Of a DNA stretch of 7,888 nt, positions 1-5,724 are shown in pieces. A program made the translations under genes and the position numbers. The notes beneath the pieces are model-generated. The model was not told the origin of the DNA and searched no databases. It worked only from the letters and a program-made list of their open reading frames with translations. Source of the stretch: an uncultured Oscillospiraceae bacterium (lineage in GTDB: Bacteria; Bacillota; Clostridia; Oscillospirales; Oscillospiraceae); NCBI GenBank assembly GCA_905234005.1, contig CAJOFW010000051.1:1-7888 (forward strand), given 5' to 3'. Each line of letters opens with the position of its first letter. Positions within the stretch are counted from its first letter, which is position 1.

Positions 1-152
1 ATCTTCGCCTTGGCGTTGTAGCGTTCGGCTGCCTTGCTGGGTATGACGAACGTCTCGCCGTTCGCCGAATTCGCCGCGCCGCAGAGGAAGAGCGGCCAGG
101 TTGCCGTTTCCGTCTTTTGCGACTTGAACAACTCGGCGGCATCTTTCGTCAA
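1..152 (-). CDS. Possible partial unidentified protein at the window edge
   Basis: On the minus strand the frame from about 152 down to 1 has no stop and reads like ordinary protein: after a TTG at 152-150 come 'TKDAAELFKSQKTETATW' and then 'FLCGAANSANGETFVIPSK' before it leaves the window. The opposite plus-strand frame over the same bases is rich in Arg, Leu and Gly and looks like a shadow. There is no ribosome site before the TTG, and the frame is open further up to a stop at 251-249, so the start is unknown. I do not recognise the family. It may be the edge of a gene belonging to yet another DNA segment. Confidence 0.2.
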   Translation of the reverse strand, partial: MTKDAAELFKSQKTETATWPLFLCGAANSANGETFVIPSKAAERYNAKAK

Positions 153-1169
153 TGCGCGGGCGTGATTTGTACCGGCGCCACCGATGCCGTCGTCAAGCTC
201 AACTGTCCGACACTCGTCACCGACGATCTCGACGATACGCTCAAAAAATTATCCGCGCTGTTCGATGAGGACTCGAGTGAAGAACACGCCGACGCCGTCA
301 ATGCCGAAGAGCTGATCCGCGCGGATCTGAAATTTTATAAAAACATTTTGCCCGAGGCTCAAATTTTCAAGCGGAAGAAAAAGATCGCCCGTCGCCTGCT
401 CGATATCCCCGTCGACGATCTCAAGGACGCGCCCGAGCAATTTTGGTACGGCGAATATCACGCGCTCCTTCGCATTCGGCTCGAGAATCCGGCGTTGATC
501 AATCTCGGTCGGGAGTATTGCGACGAGCTGATGAAATTTTATCGGGATCACGTCAAGGACAATGAACGCGAACTTGCCGTCCTCGGGCTCATGCAATTTC
601 TCAAGCCGACGGAATTGACCGTCCCGATCAACAAACACTTATGGCACGAAAAAATGATTGACGACGTGCGCGGCGCCTTCATGCATCAATTTACGCGCGT
701 GAGTTATTCCGACGATGAGATTGCGACGTATTATCTCGCGCGACAGCAGACGTGGCGACATCGCAGACGAAAACTCCGCATCGTGTTTTTGATCGATTCC
801 AACGGTCCGAGCGACAAGATGATGCTCGTCTTTGATCAGATGCACAAGCGCGAAGACGTTGACGCGTCGATCTGTTTGTATGCGGCGCGCGACAATAAAC
901 TCAACGACAAGTGGTTTAATTGGTTTCGCGAGACATACCCCGACGATCCGATTTGCGACTTCAACAGTCTGTTCGATCTCCGCGAATTGAAGCCGGATTA
1001 CGTGTTCATTCAATCGCCGTACGAGTCGCGTCGACGGACGCCGGGGTTGTCGGCGATCGCGGGCATGGGTATCTCGATCTGGACGAGGCTGCCGTCGCCG
1101 ATGACGTTGTTGAGATCCTGGATGAGCCGGGCCGTGTGCTCGATGACGCCCCGGTCGGTGACGTGGTAG
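117..1169 (+). CDS. Truncated surface-polymer transferase-like protein (CDP-glycerol glycerophosphotransferase type?), fragment
   Basis: A plus-strand frame that looks truly coding from about 120-165 to about 1040: balanced residues, steady codon choice, helical charged stretches, then a Rossmann-like start 'KLRIVFLIDSNGP' near residues 222-234 and 'KPDYVFIQSPYE' near 295-306. The last motif resembles the 'PDxVFxQxPY' segment I associate with CDP-glycerol:polyglycerophosphate glycerophosphotransferase-type proteins, which build teichoic-acid-like or capsular polymers. That family call is by eye and weak. The frame is open to the window edge, with no ATG near the start; TTG at 117 and GTG at 162 are the only plausible starts and neither has a ribosome site, so the N-terminus is probably missing. 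After about residue 308 (position 1040) the frame runs antisense through gene E and the sequence stops looking like protein, so the real product is cut there and would normally be longer. Codon use differs from the rest of the window. Confidence 0.5.
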   Translation: MRLEQLGGIFRQCAGVICTGATDAVVKLNCPTLVTDDLDDTLKKLSALFDEDSSEEHADAVNAEELIRADLKFYKNILPEAQIFKRKKKIARRLLDIPVDDLKDAPEQFWYGEYHALLRIRLENPALINLGREYCDELMKFYRDHVKDNERELAVLGLMQFLKPTELTVPINKHLWHEKMIDDVRGAFMHQFTRVSYSDDEIATYYLARQQTWRHRRRKLRIVFLIDSNGPSDKMMLVFDQMHKREDVDASICLYAARDNKLNDKWFNWFRETYPDDPICDFNSLFDLRELKPDYVFIQSPYESRRRTPGLSAIAGMGISIWTRLPSPMTLLRSWMSRAVCSMTPRSVTW

Positions 1170-2038
1170 TTCGTGTCGTAGAAATAGCCGGGGGCCATGA
1201 CATAGTCGGTGATGTTCGATATGACCGGACAGTCGATGTGCTCGCGGACGTAGGTCGCGTAGGCGATCACGCTCTCCGCGTCCTCCTGCACGATGCCGAG
1301 GGCGTCCATCGGCGGCCACGAGAAGTATACGGAGGCGCCCTGCTTTTCGCACCAGGCGATGTATTCGTTCAGGTAGTCGAGGTAGTCGTCGTCGATGATG
1401 GACGGGTCGAGGTCAATGGGCACGTCCGGGTCGTACCATTGCTCCATGACGGGCTGCAGACGGGGGTAGACGATGTCGCCGTACTCGTTGAACGAGTCGT
1501 GGTCGTACACGCCGTCGGGGGCGATCTTCTCCGTCCGGTAGGCCGAGAGCTTCTTCTGGGCGTACGGCCAGAAGCTGCCGAGCATCTCGCCCCAATTGTG
1601 GTAACGGATCTTGAACAGCATCGTGAAGTCGCTGTCGCAGCACTCCCACATCGCCTCGCCGTTGAACGTCATGGACATGGTCTGGTGGTCGGTCTCCGGC
1701 GCGAGCACGACGATATCGCCCTCGTGGACGTATCCCCGCGTCAGATCCATCATGATCGTGATGCCGAGCGGCCCGTACAGGCCCATGTTGACGGCGGGCA
1801 GGCCGAGGTTTTCCTCGATCATCTGGGAATTGACGCCGAACGCGACGCTGCTGCCGCCGATGACGATGATCTTCCGTTCGTCCTCGAGACTGCGCAGGCG
1901 GGCGTATTTGTCCGCGAGGGCGGCGAGGTAGTGCTCGTCGAACTGCTCGGGCAGGATGAGAACGGCGGCGAGAACGCAGGATATGCCCAGCGCGAGCACG
2001 AGGAGCACGGCGGCGAGCGCGGTCAGGGTCTTTTTCAT
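1010..2038 (-). CDS. Membrane-anchored SGNH-family acyltransferase/esterase (DltD/AlgJ-like partner of the MBOAT)
   Basis: 342 residues. The ATG at 2038 follows a GAGGGGG ribosome site with 8 bases of spacing. Residues 1-30 form one hydrophobic segment after MKK, an N-terminal anchor or signal; a Cys at 21 lacks a good lipobox. The rest would lie outside the membrane. The SGNH block I is IGGSS (60-64, nucleophile probably Ser63), followed by a block II-like 'NMGLYG' (84-89), an 'EGD' (106-108) shared with genes A and B, and a C-terminal 'DTNYH' (288-292) carrying the likely acid Asp288 and His292. Serine-first, Asp/His-last order fits DltD/OatA-type transferases rather than AlgX. It lies 15 bases after the MBOAT gene, with its ribosome site touching that gene's stop, so it is the obvious acceptor of the acyl group and would pass it to a surface polymer. 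After about residue 333 the codons (cgt cga cgc) lie in the foreign left-hand DNA, so the last nine or so residues are probably not native; the catalytic core is complete. Confidence 0.8.
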   Translation of the reverse strand: MKKTLTALAAVLLVLALGISCVLAAVLILPEQFDEHYLAALADKYARLRSLEDERKIIVIGGSSVAFGVNSQMIEENLGLPAVNMGLYGPLGITIMMDLTRGYVHEGDIVVLAPETDHQTMSMTFNGEAMWECCDSDFTMLFKIRYHNWGEMLGSFWPYAQKKLSAYRTEKIAPDGVYDHDSFNEYGDIVYPRLQPVMEQWYDPDVPIDLDPSIIDDDYLDYLNEYIAWCEKQGASVYFSWPPMDALGIVQEDAESVIAYATYVREHIDCPVISNITDYVMAPGYFYDTNYHVTDRGVIEHTARLIQDLNNVIGDGSLVQIEIPMPAIADNPGVRRRDSYGD

Positions 2039-2046
2039 GGCGCGTT

Positions 2047-2053
2047 CCCCCTC
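2047..2053 (-). promoter_or_regulatory. Ribosome binding site of the SGNH gene E
   Basis: On the minus strand GAGGGGG ends 8 bases before the ATG at 2038 and begins directly after the TGA stop of the MBOAT gene (2056-2054). This placement supports translational linkage of the two genes and fixes the start of E. The same G-rich site followed by 'AACGC' stands before gene B. Confidence 0.7.
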
Positions 2054-3571
2054 TCAGAACTGGAAATAGATGAAGGCCGCCGCGCCGTCCCCGGCGAGAA
2101 GCATGAGCCAGGACACGACGATGGCCATGAGCAGAAAGCCCCCGACCTCGAGCTTGAGGAGCCTTCCGCCGCCGTCCTCGAGCCGGCGCATGGGCCAGCC
2201 CTTCACGAGAAGGCGGTCGACGAGGCTCATGGCGAGGATGCCGGCGGCGCAGGCGACGGCGCTCGTCGCGTCGAGTCCGAGCAGGTCGAAGGTACCCGCA
2301 AAGCGCCAGTCGGTGAAGAGCCTGCCGAGCAGGACGCCGAGATCGGCCACGGAGTTTGCCCGGAAGAAGATGAGTCCGAACACGCCGAGCCAGAACACGA
2401 AAAACCGCTGCCACAGGATGTACGCCCGGCTCTCACGGTTTACGCCGAGCGCGTCCCAGAACCGTTCCCGGGAAGGCTCCGTGAGCCGTCCGATGATCTG
2501 GTACACGCCGTGGAGGGCGCCCCACAGAACGAACGTCCACGCCGCCCCGTGCCACAGGCCGGACAGCAGGAACGTGACGAGCAGCGCCGTGCACTGCGGC
2601 AGGAGGATGTTCACGCGGCGGTTGCCGGTCTTCTTCGCGATGGCACGGGCGCGGCGGCTGAGCTTCTTGTTCATCGCGAGCGGGTAGAATATGTAGTCCG
2701 TGAACCAGCTCGTGAGGCTGATGTGCCAGCGCTGCCAGAAGTCGTGCACGCTGGTGGCGGTGTAGGGCAGGTCGAAGTTCTGCATCAGGCGGATGCCCAT
2801 GACGCGGGCGCAGCCGATGGCGATGTCGGTGTAGCCCGAGAAATCGCAGTAGACCTGAAACGTGAACAGCATCGTCGCGAGCAGGATCGCCGGGCCGGTC
2901 GCGTAGGAGGGGTTGTTGTACAGGGCGACGACATACGTCGCGAGCTGATCGGCGACGACGACCTTCTTGAAGAAGCCGGCGAGCATGATCCGAAGACCGG
3001 CGGAAAGATCGTCCGCGTTGAAGCGGTGCTCCGCCCGGAGCTGGGGCAGCAGGTTCTGCGGCCGCTCGATCGGCCCCGCTACGAGCTGGGGGAAGAACGA
3101 GACGTACAGCGCGTAATACCCGAAATGGCGCTCCGGCTCGATCGTGCCCCGATACACGTCGATGACATACGACAGCGTCTGGAACGTGTAGAACGATATG
3201 CCGACGGGCAGGATGAGGTCAAGCAGGTGGTCGTTCGCCGGGATGCGGACGAGCCTGAGAAGCCACGTAAGCGACGAGGACAGGAAGTTGAAATACTTAT
3301 AGAAGAACAGCACCCCGAGGCACGCGATCAGCGTCACGATGAGGCAGAGCTTCTTCGATTTTTTGCTCTCCGTCCGCGCCATGATGAGCGCCGCGGCGTA
3401 GGACACGGCGGTCGTGAACGCGATGAGAAACACGAGCGAGGGGTTCCAGCTCATGTAGAAGTAATAGCTCGCGGCAAGGAGCATGATCCACCGCCAGCGG
3501 CGCGGCAGCAGAAAATGCAGCGCGGCCACGATGGGGAAGAAGATCAGAAACGGCAGGGAGTTGAACGTCAT
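2054..3571 (-). CDS. MBOAT-family O-acyltransferase (AlgI/DltB/PatA type)
   Basis: 505 residues, the usual length for bacterial MBOAT proteins, with about ten or more hydrophobic segments. Such proteins transfer an acyl group from a cytoplasmic donor across the membrane for O-acylation of a surface polymer. Visible family motifs are 'PVGISFYTFQ' (122-131), 'QLVAGPIERP' (162-171), 'DFSGYTDIAIG' (243-253), 'DFWQRWHISLTSW' (277-289, His283) and 'LSGLWHGAAWTF' (336-347, His341, the near-invariant catalytic-type His). The protein ends in FIYFQF (500-505), matching the C-terminal acyl-shuttle hexapeptide known from DltX and many MBOAT proteins, in which the Tyr (here Tyr502) carries the acyl group outside the membrane to the serine of a partner transferase. 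The ATG immediately follows the TAA of gene C, with a GGAGG inside the end of C. Gene E downstream is the expected partner. Donor and polymer cannot be read from the sequence; acetyl is the commonest cargo of AlgI-like members. Confidence 0.93.
   Translation of the reverse strand: MTFNSLPFLIFFPIVAALHFLLPRRWRWIMLLAASYYFYMSWNPSLVFLIAFTTAVSYAAALIMARTESKKSKKLCLIVTLIACLGVLFFYKYFNFLSSSLTWLLRLVRIPANDHLLDLILPVGISFYTFQTLSYVIDVYRGTIEPERHFGYYALYVSFFPQLVAGPIERPQNLLPQLRAEHRFNADDLSAGLRIMLAGFFKKVVVADQLATYVVALYNNPSYATGPAILLATMLFTFQVYCDFSGYTDIAIGCARVMGIRLMQNFDLPYTATSVHDFWQRWHISLTSWFTDYIFYPLAMNKKLSRRARAIAKKTGNRRVNILLPQCTALLVTFLLSGLWHGAAWTFVLWGALHGVYQIIGRLTEPSRERFWDALGVNRESRAYILWQRFFVFWLGVFGLIFFRANSVADLGVLLGRLFTDWRFAGTFDLLGLDATSAVACAAGILAMSLVDRLLVKGWPMRRLEDGGGRLLKLEVGGFLLMAIVVSWLMLLAGDGAAAFIYFQF
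2057..2074 (-). other. C-terminal acyl-shuttle hexapeptide codons (FIYFQF) of the MBOAT
   Basis: The last six sense codons before the TGA read F-I-Y-F-Q-F, with Tyr502 at 2068-2066. In the Dlt pathway the equivalent hexapeptide sits on the microprotein DltX; in other systems it is fused to the MBOAT, as here. That the Tyr is acylated in this protein is inference from the motif and its position at the extreme C-terminus. Confidence 0.7.
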
Positions 3572-3802
3572 TTACGGCTTTCCTCCGTACAGAAACAGCA
3601 GGCCGAGGACGGCGGAGAGGATGTAAAACAGCAGCACATATTCATTCGACAGCCCGAGAAAGAACATGACCGGCAGCGCCGCCCCGAGCCACAAAAGACA
3701 CAGGACGCTCCCGACACGCCGCAGCGGGCGGACGAGGCAGCCGAGCCCGAACAGCAGCCCGGACACGGCGGCGAGAAGAAAGGTTTTGACAAGCTCGCTC
3801 AT
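3572..3802 (-). CDS. Small three-segment membrane protein of unknown function
   Basis: 76 residues from ATG, almost entirely hydrophobic, with three likely membrane segments at about 7-23, 31-49 and 54-72. Arg25, Arg28 and Arg29 lie in the first loop and Asn53-Glu54 in the second. No family is recognised. The start is 22 bases after gene B; a GGGGG 11 bases upstream is a weak ribosome site. Its TAA stop directly abuts the ATG of the MBOAT gene, and the MBOAT ribosome site lies in its last codons, so the two are translationally linked. Position beside an MBOAT invites comparison with the microprotein DltX, but it ends in 'LLFLYGGKP' rather than an aromatic hexapeptide and has three segments rather than one, so it is not a shuttle by sequence. 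It may be a scaffold or stability partner of the complex. Real-gene confidence is good because of the spacing and composition; function is open. Confidence 0.75.
   Translation of the reverse strand: MSELVKTFLLAAVSGLLFGLGCLVRPLRRVGSVLCLLWLGAALPVMFFLGLSNEYVLLFYILSAVLGLLFLYGGKP
3581..3586 (-). promoter_or_regulatory. Ribosome binding site of the MBOAT gene, inside gene C
   Basis: GGAGGA on the minus strand lies about 9 bases before the ATG at 3571, within the last codons of gene C. Together with the TAA-ATG junction it supports coupled translation of C and D. Confidence 0.7.
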
Positions 3803-3824
3803 AGATGTCGATACCCCCGGTTCG

Positions 3825-5681
3825 TCACGATTCGTCCGCGCCGTCGGAGGCGAAAAACGCGTTCAGATCGTCGGCGAGGCGGAGCGTGTAGTCTGTCCGC
3901 GCTTCGGCGGAGAGGTGGTAGTCGTCGTCAAAGAAGATCGCGGGGGGCAGGATCGCGTCGCGCACATGGCTGATGACCGGGGTGTTCAGATTCTCGATCA
4001 GGTAGCTCTCAAACGCCTCGATGCCCGCCTCTGTCTGCGTCGAATAGAGCGCGTTGCGGTTGAGCGGCGCGAACGTCATCGCGTAGCGGACGCCGAGGTC
4101 GTCGAGCTTCTCATACTGGAGGTTCGACCAGAAGATCATGTGGTCGTACAGGAAGCCCGAGCGGTCGTCGTACATATCGGTGTAGCCGTAGAGGTAGATG
4201 CGGCGGTTCTTCCAGAAGGCGTCCGAGCCGTTCGCCCGGACGGACACCTGCAGCGTGCCCTGCTCGTCGTAGAAGCCGTTGGGGGCGATGGAGTTTACAT
4301 AATCTTCATACGTCACGGGCGTCAGCGATTTGCGGACGGTCAGGTATTCGTTGAAATAGTCGAAGAAGTCGTAGAATTTGCCGAGGCGGATCCACGAGAA
4401 TACGTTGTAGCAGCTCTCGAACGAGCGGAACAGCTCATACGCGGTGACGGTGACGCCGCCGAGCTGCCAGTAGCTGTATTCGATGTCCTGCAGCAAAAAG
4501 TCGCCCTCGTCCATGAACCGCATGGCCCACTCGCTGGCCATCGTGAACAGGACGGCGCCGTTCATGCCGCAGTTGAGGACGACGTAGTCCTCGTCGAGCG
4601 ATTCCTCGAGAAGCTGGGCGTGGACGGCGTAGCTCAGCGAGGAGCCGCCGAGCATGATCATGAGCGGGCGCTCCGAGTCCTTCCAGTAGTTCATGATCTC
4701 GATCTTCTTCGAGTGGTTGTTGAAGTAATTGCAGTACACGGGGGCGGTCGCGGCGCCGATGTAGACCGTGTAGAGATTCTCGTCGTTTTCGAACGCCGCG
4801 TCGGAGATGTAATCGAGCGAGTCGAACAGGATGAGCACGGAGAGGTTCTCGCAGTCGCTGCACGAGCCGTCCTCGATCACGCGGATGCTGGAGGGGAAGA
4901 CGATGTTTTCGATGCGTTTGTTCCCGGCCAGCGCCCCGGACGCGACGGCGACGACGGGCTTGCCGTCGTGCTCCGCCGGGATGCTGACGGTCGGGCCGCG
5001 GCCCGTGTAGCCGGTGACGGTGAGCCCGTCGTAGGCGGCGTTCCAGGTAAACTCGAGATAATCCGCGTCCGTCTCGCGGCTCCAGACGCAGTACAGCTCG
5101 ATGACCTGATCGGTGTCCTCGAATATCTTCGCCCCGGCGGCGTAGAAGCGGCCGGAGTTGTCCGCCTCGGTGTTGTAGCCGATGAGGTTGTAGCCGTCGC
5201 GCTCAAAATAGCCCATGTCGGGCAGCGCGTTCGGATACAGGTAATACGCCAGCGAGAACTCGTCGGTGTAGAAGTAGTCCTTCGCCGGGTCGCCCGTCAC
5301 CTCGACGTTTTTCGGCGACGTGCCGCCGTTGGCGTGGTAGAGGATATATACGCTGTCGTGCCCGCGGAAGTTCGCGTACAGCGTCGTGTCCTCCTCGATG
5401 GTGAACGTGTAGTCCTTCTGATAGCTGACGGACGCGCCGCCGTCCGCGTACAGGCCGCCGACGGACCAGCACAGAAACGAGCTGTCCTCCGCCGGAACGG
5501 CGTGTACGGTAAGCTCCGTCCCGGCGGGGAAGACCGCGCCCTCCGCGTCCGTGACGACGGTGCCTCTGTCGCTGTCGTTCACGACGGCAAAGGTACAGTC
5601 GGAGGCAGGCTCCGACGCGGCGCAGCCGCACAGCGTCAGCGCGGCGAGGCAGCACAGGATGATGAGAATCGTTTTTTTCAA
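3825..5681 (-). CDS. Lipoprotein with InlB-type repeats, leucine-rich unit and SGNH/DltD-like domain
   Basis: 618 residues from a TTG start at 5681, chosen because a GGAGGGG lies 6 bases upstream and the product then begins MKKTILIILCC, a lipoprotein signal with lipobox LCGC (acylated Cys20). The frame is open further up to 5810, but that stretch is Pro/Thr/Arg-rich and overlaps the end of gene A. Domains: divergent InlB/'GTVV..PAGTELTVHAVP' repeat about 30-106; Listeria-Bacteroides repeat about 111-200 ('YHANGGT', 'CVW'); one BspA-like leucine-rich unit about 206-305 ('IENIVFPSSIRVIED'); SGNH domain about 339-612 with LGGSS (344-348, Ser347), 'EGD' (392-394) and 'DDDYH' (585-589). It would sit on the outer face of the membrane with repeats nearest the lipid anchor. 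It is a paralogue of gene A throughout, and its SGNH part aligns motif by motif with gene E. A role in O-acyl transfer or removal on a surface glycan is inferred from motifs and the MBOAT neighbour; a purely structural surface protein is the alternative. Confidence 0.8.
   Translation of the reverse strand: MKKTILIILCCLAALTLCGCAASEPASDCTFAVVNDSDRGTVVTDAEGAVFPAGTELTVHAVPAEDSSFLCWSVGGLYADGGASVSYQKDYTFTIEEDTTLYANFRGHDSVYILYHANGGTSPKNVEVTGDPAKDYFYTDEFSLAYYLYPNALPDMGYFERDGYNLIGYNTEADNSGRFYAAGAKIFEDTDQVIELYCVWSRETDADYLEFTWNAAYDGLTVTGYTGRGPTVSIPAEHDGKPVVAVASGALAGNKRIENIVFPSSIRVIEDGSCSDCENLSVLILFDSLDYISDAAFENDENLYTVYIGAATAPVYCNYFNNHSKKIEIMNYWKDSERPLMIMLGGSSLSYAVHAQLLEESLDEDYVVLNCGMNGAVLFTMASEWAMRFMDEGDFLLQDIEYSYWQLGGVTVTAYELFRSFESCYNVFSWIRLGKFYDFFDYFNEYLTVRKSLTPVTYEDYVNSIAPNGFYDEQGTLQVSVRANGSDAFWKNRRIYLYGYTDMYDDRSGFLYDHMIFWSNLQYEKLDDLGVRYAMTFAPLNRNALYSTQTEAGIEAFESYLIENLNTPVISHVRDAILPPAIFFDDDYHLSAEARTDYTLRLADDLNAFFASDGADES
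4391..4431. repeat. Copy in gene B of a 41-base block shared with gene A
   Basis: Bases 4391-4431 match 6354-6394 with a single T/C difference, in direct orientation. The block encodes 'FRSFESCYNVFSW' in both proteins. It marks the best-kept part of the A/B gene duplication and includes a conserved Cys. Confidence 0.8.
4464..4540. repeat. Copy in gene B of a 77-base block shared with gene A
   Basis: Bases 4464-4540 match 6424-6500 in direct orientation with six differences and no gaps. They encode the 'FMDEGDFLLQ.IEYSYWQ' stretch of the SGNH domain. Confidence 0.8.
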
Positions 5682-5687
5682 GGCGTT

Positions 5688-5694
5688 CCCCTCC
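5688..5694 (-). promoter_or_regulatory. Strong ribosome binding site deciding the TTG start of gene B
   Basis: GGAGGGG on the minus strand lies 6 bases before TTG at 5681. No ATG or GTG is equally well placed, and only this start gives a lipoprotein signal peptide, so a TTG start is well supported. Confidence 0.75.
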
Positions 5695-5696
5695 GT

Positions 5697-5714
5697 CCGG
5701 CCCTGCGGGGCCGG
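5697..5714 (-). other. Perfect 7-bp G+C hairpin between genes A and B
   Basis: Arms CCGGCCC (5697-5703) and GGGCCGG (5708-5714) pair perfectly around a 4-base loop. It lies between the TAA of gene A (5727-5725) and the ribosome site of gene B. No T-run follows on the transcribed side, so it is not a classical terminator; it may stop partially, protect the upstream message, or tune translation of B. Confidence 0.5.
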
Positions 5715-5724
5715 TGATGGTAAT

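Noticed and set aside
249..638. Minus-strand frame opposite the left-hand gene fragment
   Set aside because: The plus reading has far better protein character and codon use here; the minus frame has no ribosome site or recognisable motif.
1026..1040. A mobile-element end at the composition switch
   Set aside because: I found no terminal inverted repeats, target-site duplication, att-like core or transposase/integrase coding nearby.
1976..2038. Gene E as a lipoprotein using Cys21
   Set aside because: The residues before the Cys (G-I-S) do not make a convincing lipobox and the hydrophobic stretch continues past it, which suits a membrane anchor better.
3572..3802. Gene C as a DltX homologue
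   Set aside because: It has three membrane segments and ends in GGKP, without the aromatic-Tyr hexapeptide; the MBOAT itself carries that motif.
920..3973. A 1017-codon plus-strand open frame opposite genes E, D, C and the end of B
   Set aside because: It is antisense to genes with clear motifs, is dominated by Arg, Val, His, Asp and Glu without domain-like structure, and has no ribosome site. Long antisense frames are expected in DNA this rich in G and C at third codon positions.
5697..5714. Hairpin between A and B as an intrinsic terminator
   Set aside because: No run of T follows the stem on the transcribed strand, and gene B begins 16 bases later with a strong ribosome site.
3666..5717. 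A 683-codon plus-strand open frame opposite gene B
   Set aside because: Same reasoning: a mirror of gene B with Val/Arg/Asp-rich low-information sequence and no start signals.
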